Assembly: GCA_016873495.1 (NCBI GenBank)
Contig: VGXC01000004.1
Span: 41,524-105,523 of the forward strand
Direction of reading: 5' to 3'
DNA length: 64,000 nt
DNA from: Nitrospira sp.
GTDB lineage: Bacteria > Nitrospirota > Nitrospiria > Nitrospirales > Nitrospiraceae
The translations under genes were made by a program, and so were the position numbers. The notes below the pieces were generated by a model. The model was given only the letters and a program-made list of their open reading frames with translations. It searched no databases and was not told the origin of the DNA. This document shows, piece by piece, positions 34,510 through 42,815 of this stretch (positions are counted from its first letter, which is position 1; each line of letters begins with the position of its first letter).

Positions 34510-34734
34510 CTAACTACCGGAGCCACAGGGGCTCACGTACTGGAAGCGTGGGACTCGGCGGCCGTCCACGACGATCTCCTCGACGAACATCGCTTTCGGC
34601 CTGACCCACAAGCCGCGTTCACCGTAGAGCGCGCGATAGACACCGAACTCCTCCTCCGTCTCGGAATGTGTGGCGCTGCCGAGGACCTCGTAGTCCTGGC
34701 CCTTGTAGTGACGATACCGGCCCGGTGGGATCAT
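34510..34734 (-). CDS. DUF1653 protein
   Basis: A 74-residue protein that matches the DUF1653 pattern almost throughout: 'PPGRYRHYKGQDYEVLGSATHSETEEEFGVYRALYGERGLWVRPKAMFVEEIVVDGRRVPRFQYV'. It is soluble, with function unknown. Its 5' half overlaps the 3' end of the gene at 34619-34987 in another frame on the same strand. Its start (MIPPGRY) has a moderate ribosome-binding site. Confidence 0.85.
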   Translation of the reverse strand: MIPPGRYRHYKGQDYEVLGSATHSETEEEFGVYRALYGERGLWVRPKAMFVEEIVVDGRRVPRFQYVSPCGSGS

Positions 34735-34987
34735 CGTACGCGCCCTCGATCGCCCTGTACCGCTCTATCATAGATTGGGACGAGGCGATTCTCAAGGACA
34801 GCGACCTTCGCACGGAAGCGCGCCACGCGAGGGCGTGATACCGATAATTGCAAGCTCGGCATTCGAACGGATAGATATAGAACAGGGCAAGGAGTCGGTC
34901 GGCCTGCGTCGGGAAGCGCGGACTCCCGGAGTGGAATCGGCAGACGGGACAGCAGGTCGTCAGGAATGATTTGAGGGTCGTCAGCAT
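34619..34987 (-). CDS. Small cysteine-rich protein overlapping the DUF1653 gene
   Basis: A 122-residue frame with MLTTLKSFLTTCCPVCRFHSGSPRF and GGGGAG upstream of its ATG. CPVC and CRAC (in FECRACNYRY) make one plausible zinc knuckle. The first 85 residues look real; the last 39 (GPVSSLQGPGLRGPRQRHTFRDG...) are encoded by DNA that is also in frame for DUF1653 and look like a shadow, so either the gene is longer than needed or it lost its stop by frameshift. Function unknown. Confidence 0.5.
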   Translation of the reverse strand: MLTTLKSFLTTCCPVCRFHSGSPRFPTQADRLLALFYIYPFECRACNYRYHALAWRASVRRSLSLRIASSQSMIERYRAIEGAYDDPTGPVSSLQGPGLRGPRQRHTFRDGGGVRCLSRALR

Positions 34988-35031
34988 CGGACTCCCCTTT
35001 CTCCGGACCGGCTCGGCCCGGGTGCGAAAGG

Positions 35032-35757
35032 TCACTGGCGGATGCGCGTCAGCGTGATTTCATTGCCCTGCAGATGCCAGGTCATGTGCTGCCGATCCAG
35101 GGAGACGAGCTCGTACAGTCGCCCGATCCCCTGCCCCTGCCCCGACAGCACGGCCGGGGAGCCGGGAACCATTATCCCGATACCGAGGTTGACATCCACT
35201 TCAAGATGCCGCTCATCGGGCAAGCGGTACCGCGCCGTCATTTGGCCCATGAGCACGGTGCCGTCCTGGAGAAATTCCCACGTCTGTCCGTTACTGTCCT
35301 GCCATGTGCCGAGGAGGAGCGTCCGGGGATCGCCCTGGATCTTGCCGGGCATCGAGCCGGGGCTGCTTGGCGGGAGATAGGAGCCGGTCCCCTGGACGGT
35401 GCTCAAGGCCGGGCCAGCAATCGTCACGAGGCCCTGCTTCGTCTCCACGCGGAGCGTGCCGGCCACGATCGACACGCGGCCCGTCACGGTCAGGCCTGTG
35501 TCCAACATCAATCCTGCCGGAGACATGGACCGGAGGCTTGTGGCGTCGATTTGCCGGGACCCGAAGGCATTCGTGATGGTCAGCGTCCCGTCGAGGATGG
35601 TGCCTTCGACGACCTTCCCGTCGCTCGTGGTGAGACGGAGCGCCCGTCCGTCCTGCGGAGCGGCGGCCAGAGTCGCGACTGTGACACTCATGATCAGGCT
35701 CAGGGCGAGAACCGGCAGAGAAAGATGCCGCCGAAGGAGACGGGCTGGTCGGTGCAC
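35032..35757 (-). CDS. Secreted protein, DUF-type, unknown function
   Basis: A 241-residue protein with signal peptide (LSLPVLALSLIMSVTVATLAAAPQ) and a repetitive beta-rich N-terminal half: 'ALRLTTSDGKVVEGTILDGTLTITNAFGSRQIDATSLRSMS' and 'LDTGLTVTGRVSIVAGTLRVETKQGLVTIAGPAL'. The C-terminal half, 'LLLGTWQDSNGQTWEFLQDGTVLMGQMTARYRL..ERHLEVDV', looks like a lipocalin-type calycin domain with conserved Trp. It may bind a ligand in the periplasm. No family recognised with confidence. Confidence 0.6.
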   Translation of the reverse strand: MHRPARLLRRHLSLPVLALSLIMSVTVATLAAAPQDGRALRLTTSDGKVVEGTILDGTLTITNAFGSRQIDATSLRSMSPAGLMLDTGLTVTGRVSIVAGTLRVETKQGLVTIAGPALSTVQGTGSYLPPSSPGSMPGKIQGDPRTLLLGTWQDSNGQTWEFLQDGTVLMGQMTARYRLPDERHLEVDVNLGIGIMVPGSPAVLSGQGQGIGRLYELVSLDRQHMTWHLQGNEITLTRIRQ

Positions 35758-35893
35758 GATCGTCAGCCTTTCTAATGTGGATGAGATCGCTGGTGCTATA
35801 CTTTCGGACGAGTGAGCGTGAAACTTGAGTCTGGCGATAGGGCTCTACTCGATTGGGTGAAGGCTTGGGCAGGGGACGAAGCGGGGAGGCCCT

Positions 35894-36976
35894 ATGGCAC
35901 AACGTCTAGCTCTGAGAACTAGGCCAGGAAGACTGGTGTGCATGCTGATCGGCTTGTTTCTCCTGCCCGCCGACAGCAGAGCTACGGCGGAGGGAACGGC
36001 AGCGTCGGGCAAGCAAGGCTCGGCCCCCTATACGCTCACAATTCCCTTCGGATTGGACGCAGCCGCCGGCTATATCCCGGCGGATAATCCGCTCACGCAA
36101 GACAAAGTCGAGCTGGGCAAGCTCCTTTTTTTCGACACCCGGCTCTCGCAGAACAATACCGTTGCCTGCGCGAGCTGCCACATCCCTCAGCTGGCCTGGA
36201 CCGACGGGCAGCAGGTGGGCATCGGTATTCACCGGCAACCAGCCACCCGCAACACGCAGACGATCGTCAACCGGTTGTACAGCCAGGCGCAGCTCTGGCA
36301 CGGGAAGTCGTCGTCGCTGGAAGCGCAAGCGATCAATCCCATCCACAAGCCGGTTCGGATGGGCATGCCGTCCTATGAGGCGGAAGTCGCCAAACTAAAC
36401 GAGATCGCGGGTTATCGGGCACGGTTTCGGAAGGTTTTCGGGACGGACGTCACGCTCGACGGGCTGGCGAAGGCCATTGCGGCCTTCGAGCGGACGATCC
36501 TATCCGGCAATAGTCCGGCGGACCGGTTCGATATGGCCGGCGAGGAGCATGCCTTCTCGGAGTCGGCCCAGCGGGGCCTGGCCCTGTTTCAGGGCAAGGC
36601 CCGCTGCACGCGCTGTCACTCCGGCTTCAATTTCACCGACGAGAAATTCCACAACCTGGGCATCGATTGGGATGGGGACCAGATCGACGTAGGACGGTAC
36701 AAGGTCTCCCAGGACCCGGATGACATCGGCGCCTTCAAAACGCCGACGCTCAGGGAAATCTCCCTGACCGCGCCCTACATGCACGATGGGCGGTTCGCCA
36801 CATTGGAAGAGGTCGTCGAGTTTTACGACAAGGGCGGCATTCAGAACCCGCACCTATCCAATCTGATGGTGCCGCTGAGCTTGACCGGGCAGGAAAAAGC
36901 GGACCTGGTCGAATATATGCGGGCGCTGAACGGCGAGGGTTGGCAAGTTGCGCCGCCGGTCGAGTTCCCCAAGTAA
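35894..36976 (+). CDS. Di-haem cytochrome c peroxidase (CcpA/MauG family)
   Basis: A 360-residue periplasmic enzyme. It has a signal peptide (LVCMLIGLFLLPADSRATAEG) and two c-haem sites, CASCH near residue 93 and CTRCH near residue 239. 'LGKLLFFDTRLSQNNTVACASCH' and 'DDIGAFKTPTLREISLTAPYMHDGRFATLEEVVEFYDKGG' are typical of bacterial di-haem peroxidases (CcpA) and their MauG-type relatives. It should reduce peroxide with electrons from cytochromes. A small hairpin follows its stop at 36977-36991 (CGGGGA-GGC-TCCCCG). Confidence 0.88.
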   Translation: MAQRLALRTRPGRLVCMLIGLFLLPADSRATAEGTAASGKQGSAPYTLTIPFGLDAAAGYIPADNPLTQDKVELGKLLFFDTRLSQNNTVACASCHIPQLAWTDGQQVGIGIHRQPATRNTQTIVNRLYSQAQLWHGKSSSLEAQAINPIHKPVRMGMPSYEAEVAKLNEIAGYRARFRKVFGTDVTLDGLAKAIAAFERTILSGNSPADRFDMAGEEHAFSESAQRGLALFQGKARCTRCHSGFNFTDEKFHNLGIDWDGDQIDVGRYKVSQDPDDIGAFKTPTLREISLTAPYMHDGRFATLEEVVEFYDKGGIQNPHLSNLMVPLSLTGQEKADLVEYMRALNGEGWQVAPPVEFPK

Positions 36977-37040
36977 CGGGGAGGCTCCCCGCCACAGTCC
37001 ATCCCAGCCCTTGGCCGTGCTATGATGACGCGAACAACCA

Positions 37041-38510
37041 ATGCGCCAGCTCGAAACACTCCAGTTCGATAATACCTATGCCCGCCTGCCGGAGGCTTTT
37101 TATCGGCGGGTCATGCCCAGTCCGCTCCCTTCCCCTCACCTCGTGAGTTTCAATCCCGATGCAGCCGCGTTGATCGATCTGGATCCGGACGAAGCCAAAC
37201 GGCCGGAGTTTCCCCGCTGCTTCGGCGGCGATCTGTTGCCGACGGGGGCCGATCCGGTCGCGATGCTCTATTACGGCCATCAGTTCGGCGTTTATGCCGG
37301 GCAGCTCGGCGACGGTCGGGCGATCTTGTTGGGCGAGGTCCGAAACCGGGCGGGCGAGAAGTGGGATCTGCATTTGAAGGGGGCCGGCGCGACGCCCTTT
37401 TCCCGAGACGGGGACGGACGCGCCGTGCTGCGGTCGTGCATCCGCGAGTACCTCTGCGGCGAAGCCATGCACGGGCTCGGCATTCCCACGACCAGGTCGC
37501 TCTGCATCACCGCGGGAGAAGAGCGGGTGGTACGCGAGACGGTCGAAACCGGAGCGATGCTCTTGCGTATGGCGCCCACGCACGTCCGCTTCGGTTCGTT
37601 CGAAGCTTTCTACTATCGGCGGCAGCACGACCATGTGGCGCTCCTCACCGAATACGTGATCGGCCAATTCTTCCCGCATTTGATGAACGATGGGGACAAG
37701 TATCCCCGGTTTTTCGGCGAGGTGGCGGAACGGACGGCCCGCCTGTTGGCCCAGTGGCAGGCCGTGGGGTTCGCCCATGGGGTGATGAACAGCGACAACA
37801 TGTCCATCCTCGGCCTGACGCTGGACTATGGCCCCTTCGGGTTTCTCGACGAGTACAATCCGGCCTTCATCTGCAATCATTCGGACCACCAGGGCCGGTA
37901 TGCCTTTCACCACCAGCCGGACATCGGCTATTTCAACTTGCGATGTCTGGCCCAGGCCCTCTCGCCGTTCTTGACTCAGGCGGAGGCCCAGGCCGGGCTG
38001 GACCGGTACGAAGCGGCCTTCGCCGCCCGCTATGAGGCGCTGATGCGGGACAAGCTCGGGTTGCGCGAAGCCAGGCCAGAGGACCAAGCCCTGATCGCCG
38101 ACTGGCTCGGGTTGATGGAAGCCGGCCGCGCCGACTATACGAACGTATTCCGGGCGCTGGGGGATTTCAAACAAGCGACGGACGCCAAGAACGACTCACT
38201 ACGCGACCATTTTCTTGATCGGGAAGCCTTCGATGCCTGGGCCCTCCGATACAAGGAGCGGCTGCGGGCGGAAGACAGTCGCAATGAAGAACGGAAAGCC
38301 CGCATGGATCGGGTGAATCCCCGATACGTGTTGCGGAACTATCTGGCGCAGGCGGCCATCGAGCAGGCCACCCAACACAAGGACTATGCGGAGATCGACC
38401 GGCTGCGCGAGCTGCTGCGCGATCCCTTTACCGAACGTCCGGGCATGGAAGCCTATGCCGCGCCCCCGCCGGATTGGGGCAGGCAGATTATCGTGAGCTG
38501 TTCCTCGTGA
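37041..38510 (+). CDS. selO: Protein adenylyltransferase SelO (YdiU)
   Basis: A 489-residue pseudokinase-fold enzyme that AMPylates proteins (Ser/Thr/Tyr). 'GDGRAILLGEVRNRAGEKWDLHLKGAGATPFSRDGDGRAVLRSCIREYLCGEAMHGLGIPTTRSL' and 'FAHGVMNSDNMSILGLTLDYGPFGFLDEYNP' are the hallmark blocks, with catalytic Asp in DYGPFGF. The C-terminus GRQIIVSCSS retains the Cys-Ser-Ser ending, where eukaryotic SelO has selenocysteine, and a redox-regulated disulfide is expected. It is followed by a pyridine-nucleotide disulfide oxidoreductase gene with only five bases between, which suggests a redox link. Confidence 0.93.
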   Translation: MRQLETLQFDNTYARLPEAFYRRVMPSPLPSPHLVSFNPDAAALIDLDPDEAKRPEFPRCFGGDLLPTGADPVAMLYYGHQFGVYAGQLGDGRAILLGEVRNRAGEKWDLHLKGAGATPFSRDGDGRAVLRSCIREYLCGEAMHGLGIPTTRSLCITAGEERVVRETVETGAMLLRMAPTHVRFGSFEAFYYRRQHDHVALLTEYVIGQFFPHLMNDGDKYPRFFGEVAERTARLLAQWQAVGFAHGVMNSDNMSILGLTLDYGPFGFLDEYNPAFICNHSDHQGRYAFHHQPDIGYFNLRCLAQALSPFLTQAEAQAGLDRYEAAFAARYEALMRDKLGLREARPEDQALIADWLGLMEAGRADYTNVFRALGDFKQATDAKNDSLRDHFLDREAFDAWALRYKERLRAEDSRNEERKARMDRVNPRYVLRNYLAQAAIEQATQHKDYAEIDRLRELLRDPFTERPGMEAYAAPPPDWGRQIIVSCSS

Positions 38511-38515
38511 CCGTC

Positions 38516-39895
38516 ATGAAGACCAGTCACGATCTCATCGTGATCGGTGGCGGTTCGGCCGGCTATGCCGCGGCGCGTACGGCGCAGGAGACCGGCGCGG
38601 ACGTCGCGATCGTCGACCAGGGCCCCTTGGGCGGCCTCTGCATTCTTCGTGGCTGCATGCCCACGAAGGCGATCCTGCGATCCTCGGAGGTGATCGCGCT
38701 CACGCGGCGCGCCGTCGAGTTCGGGCTGGCCCCCGCGCAGACCAAGGCGGATCTGGCCGCCATCATCGCCCGCAAGGACCGGCTGGTCCGGGAGTTCGCC
38801 GAAGATCGGATTAAGGCGCTGCACGATCCCCGTTTCACCCTCTACGAGGAACGGGCGACGTTTCGCTCGTCGGAGGAGCTGCAGGTCGGCCGTCATGTGA
38901 TGAAGGCCAAGGCGTTCATCATCGCCACCGGATCGGTTCCTTCCCGGATTCCCATCCCCGGCTTGGAAGAGACCGGCTATCTGACCAGCGATGACCTATT
39001 GGAGTTGAAGGTCCAGCCGGCGTCGCTGCTGGTGTTCGGCGGTGGGCCGGTGGCGACCGAGCTGGCGCAGTTCTATCAACGGATCGGCACGGCGGTGACC
39101 CTCATTCAGCGGGCCCAGCACCTCCACTCGCATCTGGACGAGGATATGGCTCGCCCCCTGGAAGCGCGGTTCCGCGAGGAAGGCATGGCCGTCTACACAG
39201 GGGCGCAGCTCCAGCGGTGTACCAAGCAAGGGCCGACCAAGACCGTCCACTTCATGCTTGAGGGCCGGGAGAAGACTGCGTCAGGCGAGTTGATCTTGCA
39301 GGCGTTGGGCCGTCGTCCGAATATCGATGGGCTGAATCTGGAGGCGGCCCAGGTCAAGGTTCGGAACGGTCGTCCCCTAGTTAACGCCGAGATGCGGACA
39401 AGCCAGCCGCATATCTTTGCGGTCGGGGACGCGGCCGATGTGCACAATGTGGTACACGAAGCGATCCTGCAGGGCGAGATCGCGGCCTACAACGCGGTGC
39501 ATCCGCTGCGGCCCCCCCGCCGGCTGGATGACCGGCTGACCTGCGAAGTCGTCTTCACGGATCCACAAGTGGCGACGGTCGGCTTGACCGAGAAGGCATG
39601 CCAAAGGCGGGACATCCCATACTTAGTGGCGTCTCATCCCTTCAGCGACCACGGCAAAGCTCTGTGCTTGGGGGAAACGCACGGACAGGTCAAGCTGCTC
39701 TGCCGGCCGAAGACCGGCGAGTTGCTCGGAGCCCACCTCGTCGGTCCGGAGGCCGGCGAGCTGATCCACGAGCTGATCGCGGTCATGTACTACCATGGCA
39801 CGGTGGAGGACCTGTTCCGTATCCCGCACTACCATCCGACCCTGGCGGAGATTCTCACTTATCCGGCCGAAGCCCTGGCAGCCCAATTGGGTTAG
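38516..39895 (+). CDS. FAD-dependent pyridine-nucleotide disulfide oxidoreductase
   Basis: A 459-residue protein of the dihydrolipoamide dehydrogenase/mercuric reductase family. 'LIVIGGGSAGYAAARTAQETGADVAIVDQGPLGGLCILRGCMPTKAILRS' shows FAD binding and the redox pair CILRGC; 'ILQALGRRPNIDGL', 'IFAVGDAADVHNVVHEA' and the C-terminal 'LIHELIAVMYYHGTVEDLFRIPHYHPTLAEIL' with the dimer-interface His are present. The start can be ATG at 38516 or GTG at 38507, which would overlap the SelO stop (GTGA). Its substrate is unknown; coupling to SelO suggests it keeps SelO or its targets reduced, an inference. Confidence 0.85.
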   Translation: MKTSHDLIVIGGGSAGYAAARTAQETGADVAIVDQGPLGGLCILRGCMPTKAILRSSEVIALTRRAVEFGLAPAQTKADLAAIIARKDRLVREFAEDRIKALHDPRFTLYEERATFRSSEELQVGRHVMKAKAFIIATGSVPSRIPIPGLEETGYLTSDDLLELKVQPASLLVFGGGPVATELAQFYQRIGTAVTLIQRAQHLHSHLDEDMARPLEARFREEGMAVYTGAQLQRCTKQGPTKTVHFMLEGREKTASGELILQALGRRPNIDGLNLEAAQVKVRNGRPLVNAEMRTSQPHIFAVGDAADVHNVVHEAILQGEIAAYNAVHPLRPPRRLDDRLTCEVVFTDPQVATVGLTEKACQRRDIPYLVASHPFSDHGKALCLGETHGQVKLLCRPKTGELLGAHLVGPEAGELIHELIAVMYYHGTVEDLFRIPHYHPTLAEILTYPAEALAAQLG

Positions 39896-39899
39896 CAGG

Positions 39900-40081
39900 C
39901 TGCTGAAAAAGGCCCCCAACTTTGTTCTCGGGCGTTTGAACCCCTCAACGTATGGCAGAACTGGAGGCAAAGTACCTCTCCGCTCGCATGTGATCGAAGC
40001 GAGCGGTTCAAGCGAAGCTTGGTATGTACCTCCTCGGGGTCCTCACGCCCTGCGGCCTCGTTGGTTGGCCTTTTTGATCAG
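39900..40081. repeat. MITE-like element with terminal inverted repeats (family A, copy 1)
   Basis: A stretch of about 180 bases whose ends are inverted: CTGCTGAAAAAGGCC on the left and GGCCTTTTTGATCAG on the right (13 of 15 bases match). It lies just after the stop of the disulfide oxidoreductase gene. Its body, with 'CAAAGTACCTCTCCGCTCGC' and 'GCTTGGTATGTACCTCCTCG', is closely shared with the copy at 50132. Confidence 0.85.
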
Positions 40082-40115
40082 TCTAGGGATGCAGCTGGAT
40101 GATGGGCAAGTCTTA

Positions 40116-40598
40116 TCAGGCCGAGAGGGCCTTGGTTTCCTTGCTCACACAGACTGGACAAAGGCCCCGGCTGAACTGCGTGCCCGAATGTTCTTCCAGG
40201 TAGAGCTCCAATTGCTTCCAGTATCCCCGGTCGTCGCGGACTTTCTGACAGCCGGAGCAAAAAGGCAGCAATGCCTGCAAGGACTTGAGCCGCCAATAAA
40301 ATCCCGCGGTGACGCCCAATGCCAGCACGGCCATTATACGGTTGACGATGCCCATCCAGGCGACGCCGCCGGGCGGAGAGACGTAAAAGCCCAGGGGCGT
40401 AAGGATTGCGGCTGCCGCGGCCACCGAAAGGAAAAAACGGCGATTGGGAATCAAGAGGGCGAACAAGAGCGGGATGGTATAGAGCAGGGGAATGGTAATG
40501 CCGGCCGGGATGAAGAAATCCAGAATAAAGATCGCGAGGACCAACATCACGGTCACTCCAACCAGCAACGGCTTCGCCTTCGGAACAGGTTCGACCAT
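40116..40598 (-). CDS. Membrane protein with C-terminal CxxC pairs
   Basis: A 160-residue protein with three hydrophobic segments in the first 90 residues (LLVGVTVMLVLAIFILDFFIPAGITIPLLYTIPLLFALLI, FLSVAAAAAILTPLGFYV, IVNRIMAVLALGVTAGFYW) and a C-terminal soluble part with CSGC near 117 and CPVC near 150. That pairing would bind a metal. The start (MVEPVPKAK, 40598) has GGGGAGG seven bases upstream. The tail sequence resembles the end of sensor-type inner-membrane proteins ('PFCSGCQKVRDDRGYWKQLE'), often found with histidine kinases, but no kinase domain follows. Confidence 0.65.
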   Translation of the reverse strand: MVEPVPKAKPLLVGVTVMLVLAIFILDFFIPAGITIPLLYTIPLLFALLIPNRRFFLSVAAAAAILTPLGFYVSPPGGVAWMGIVNRIMAVLALGVTAGFYWRLKSLQALLPFCSGCQKVRDDRGYWKQLELYLEEHSGTQFSRGLCPVCVSKETKALSA

Positions 40599-40913
40599 AG
40601 CGGCACCTCCCCGAATCGGACGATGGATGTAGATGATCTTCGACATAATAGGTTGGTTGTAGGACATTTTCGCACAACGGTCAAGTTGAACGTGAAACTC
40701 CCGCAGCGTCGCGAGGCTGCGATACGCCTTCCGGAGGCCTTGGATGGACCGGTTGGGCGATCGGACGAAGGGCGCTGGCATCGATGGACTTGCCTGCGAA
40801 GCCGCGGAGTGGGATGATCGGCAACACCTTTGTGCAGAGACTTGCGGTTTGACCGGCGGTGCCGGCCGCGTGCGCAGGTTCTGTGCCGTGGCTCTTAGGG
40901 TGAGGAGGCGAGG
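40599..40913. other. 315-base divergent intergenic region, no gene seen
   Basis: Lies between two divergent genes. Reading frames here are shadows in composition. The first 90 bases on the left side are AT-richer than the flanks and contain ATAATAGG. No certain promoter hexamers were found, although both flanking genes must start from here. Confidence 0.5.
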
Positions 40914-41174
40914 ATGCCAACGGCCGGGCTTCGTGGCTGGCTTGTACCCGGTGTGCTGGCGACCCTGGTGCTCCTGGCGATCGGGCTGTCGTTGGGGCGG
41001 GGGTTGCTGCAAGGCGAGCGGGCAGCCTATGAGAGAGGCGTGGCGATCGCGACGCTCTATTATCATTGCCGGGGCGCCTTCCCGTCGGCTCGGTACCTGG
41101 AACGAGCCTTTTCCTGGGGCGATCCGAAGACCTGCGCGGAGATCCAGCAGGTCGACGAGAAGCCCAAACCCTGA
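40914..41174 (+). CDS. Small single-helix membrane protein
   Basis: An 86-residue protein with one membrane helix near the N-terminus (WLVPGVLATLVLLAIGLSLG) and a short soluble C-terminal part with two Cys (YHCRGAFPS and DPKTCAEIQQV) that could form a disulfide outside the membrane. GAGGCGAGG precedes the ATG. It is upstream of a TPR lipoprotein gene, separated by 80 bases, and may be in its operon. Family unknown. Confidence 0.6.
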   Translation: MPTAGLRGWLVPGVLATLVLLAIGLSLGRGLLQGERAAYERGVAIATLYYHCRGAFPSARYLERAFSWGDPKTCAEIQQVDEKPKP

Positions 41175-41254
41175 TCGCAGCCGGCGTTGATGTCCACCGT
41201 GCGCCGGCACAGGCACAGTCCTCCGGCGAAGAAGATGTCGCGGGAATAGACTCC

Positions 41255-41917
41255 ATGCGGACGCTAGCGTTGTGCCTTGTGGTCGCTTGGGCCTTGGTCG
41301 GCTGCGGCCGGTCCGCCGGGTGGGAGGAGACGATGGCGGCCGGCCGACAAGCGCTGGGGCGCGGCGACCCGGCCGAGGCCGAGCGGTTGTTTCTGGCGGC
41401 AGCCGCCATGGCAGAGCGCTTCGGCGCGGACGATGCGCGACCCGCCTTTGCCTTGTATCAGTTGGCGCAGGCGGAACAAGCCCAGCGCAAGTTCGACCAG
41501 GCCGAGCTGCATTACGGCCAGGCCCTGAAACTCCTGCAGGAGGTCCGGGGCGCGGAGCACCCGGATGTGGCGGCCATCCTGAACAACCTGGGCGTGCTGC
41601 ATCGCCTGCACGGCCAGTTCGCCGAGGCAGAGCCGTTGCTGAGGCGGGCGCTCGCGATCAAGGAAAAGGCATTCGGTCCCGAGCACCAGGAAGTGGCCTT
41701 GGGCTTGCACAATCTGGCCATGCTCTACGACACGCAGGGCCGGTACGAGCAGGCGGAGCCCCTGTACCGGAGGGCCTTGGTGATCCGCGCGCAGACATTG
41801 GGGCCTGCGCATGCAGACACGACCAAGAGCCGCCGCGACTATGCGGCGCTGCTTCGCAAGATGCAACGGGACCGGGAGGCGGCGGCCGTAGAGGCCTCGG
41901 TCGCTGCGCCACGATAG
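41255..41917 (+). CDS. Tetratricopeptide-repeat lipoprotein
   Basis: A 220-residue lipoprotein (MRTLALCLVVAWALVGCGRS, lipobox VGC) with about four TPR units: 'RPAFALYQLAQAEQAQRKFDQAELHYGQALKLLQ', 'AAILNNLGVLHRLHGQFAEAEPLLRRALAIKEKAFGPEH', 'ALGLHNLAMLYDTQGRYEQAEPLYRRALVIRAQTLGPAH' and a shorter last one. The 'NNLG.L....G...EAEPL..RAL.I....GP.H' consensus is the kinesin-light-chain type. It should act as a protein-interaction scaffold in the periplasm. No partner is identifiable nearby. Confidence 0.85.
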   Translation: MRTLALCLVVAWALVGCGRSAGWEETMAAGRQALGRGDPAEAERLFLAAAAMAERFGADDARPAFALYQLAQAEQAQRKFDQAELHYGQALKLLQEVRGAEHPDVAAILNNLGVLHRLHGQFAEAEPLLRRALAIKEKAFGPEHQEVALGLHNLAMLYDTQGRYEQAEPLYRRALVIRAQTLGPAHADTTKSRRDYAALLRKMQRDREAAAVEASVAAPR

Positions 41918-41948
41918 CGGACGCTGACCGAACAGGACAGGATGAGCC

Positions 41949-42614
41949 ATGGCAGGACGGGGCAAGACGTTCTTCGCACAGTACGACCAGGAAGGCCGGA
42001 ACTTCATGCACGCGCAACGGTCTTCGCCAATGCGGGATCATCGACGGGCGTTTCGTGCTCAGCTCACGGCCCCGCTCAAGGGAAAGAAGTTACTGGATGC
42101 CGGCTGTGGTTACGGGCATGACCTGCCCTTCTATGCGAAGCGCGGGGCGCTGGTCTACGGCACGGACCCATCCAAGGCGATGATCGCCTTGGCCCGCCAG
42201 CAGTGCCCGGATGTCTCGGCGCGTCTCTCCGTTCAGCCGATCCAGAAAACCTCCTTCCCCGACCGGTTCTTCGACTGGGTGACCAGCATCTACGCCTTGC
42301 ACAATGCGCCGGACCTGCAGCCGGCCTTTCGGGAGATGCATCGGATTCTGAAGCCCAACGGGCTGTTCATCTATCTCGTCCAGCATCCGCTGTTTGTCTT
42401 TCAACGTACACGACACCAGACCTATCATCGCAAAGAAACGATCATGTTTACGATCCCGGACATGGAGCCGCCTTGTGCGATCCGCCAGCCGGCCCACACC
42501 TTTTCGGAGTACTTCTCCCCTTTCGTGCTGGATCGCTTCGAACTGCTGGCCTTTGCCGAAGGCCGGGAAGCGGTACCCCTGTGGTTTCTGGCAAAATTGA
42601 AGAGGAAAGTTTAG
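41949..42614 (+). CDS. SAM-dependent class I methyltransferase
   Basis: A 221-residue enzyme with the Rossmann motif I 'LLDAGCGYGHDLPFYAKRGALVYGTDPSKAMIALARQ', motif II region 'FDWVTSIYALHNAPDLQPAFREMHRILKPNGLFIYLVQHP'. This is the pattern of small-molecule methyltransferases of the Methyltransf_11 type. The residues after the core ('YFSPFVLDRFELLAFAEGREAVPLWFLAKLKRKV') form a cap. Substrate unknown. It follows the TPR gene after 31 bases. Confidence 0.85.
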   Translation: MAGRGKTFFAQYDQEGRNFMHAQRSSPMRDHRRAFRAQLTAPLKGKKLLDAGCGYGHDLPFYAKRGALVYGTDPSKAMIALARQQCPDVSARLSVQPIQKTSFPDRFFDWVTSIYALHNAPDLQPAFREMHRILKPNGLFIYLVQHPLFVFQRTRHQTYHRKETIMFTIPDMEPPCAIRQPAHTFSEYFSPFVLDRFELLAFAEGREAVPLWFLAKLKRKV

Positions 42615-42815
42615 CCTGCTGCAAGCTCGCCCACCTAAGCGCATAGTCTGCGCCCCAGTTTCGTCGCCCGATTTCCGAGCGTCGCGCCGGGCGCTTCCCA
42701 TTTGCAGGCGAAGAGAGTAACATTCTGCTCGGTCTACGTACCTTCTCCGCCCCTGTCGGTTGGTTCGGCCGGCAACGACCTCGACTGCAGGGGCGAGCGC
42801 TGAAGGGCCTCCCCG

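Noticed and set aside
36977..36991. A hairpin after the cytochrome c peroxidase gene as an intrinsic terminator
   Set aside because: The stem has only six base pairs and no T tract follows it, so it is only mentioned in the gene entry.
40744..41190. A plus-strand frame upstream of the small membrane gene at 40914
   Set aside because: Its composition and lack of motifs suggest a shadow, and it overlaps the better-supported gene in another frame.
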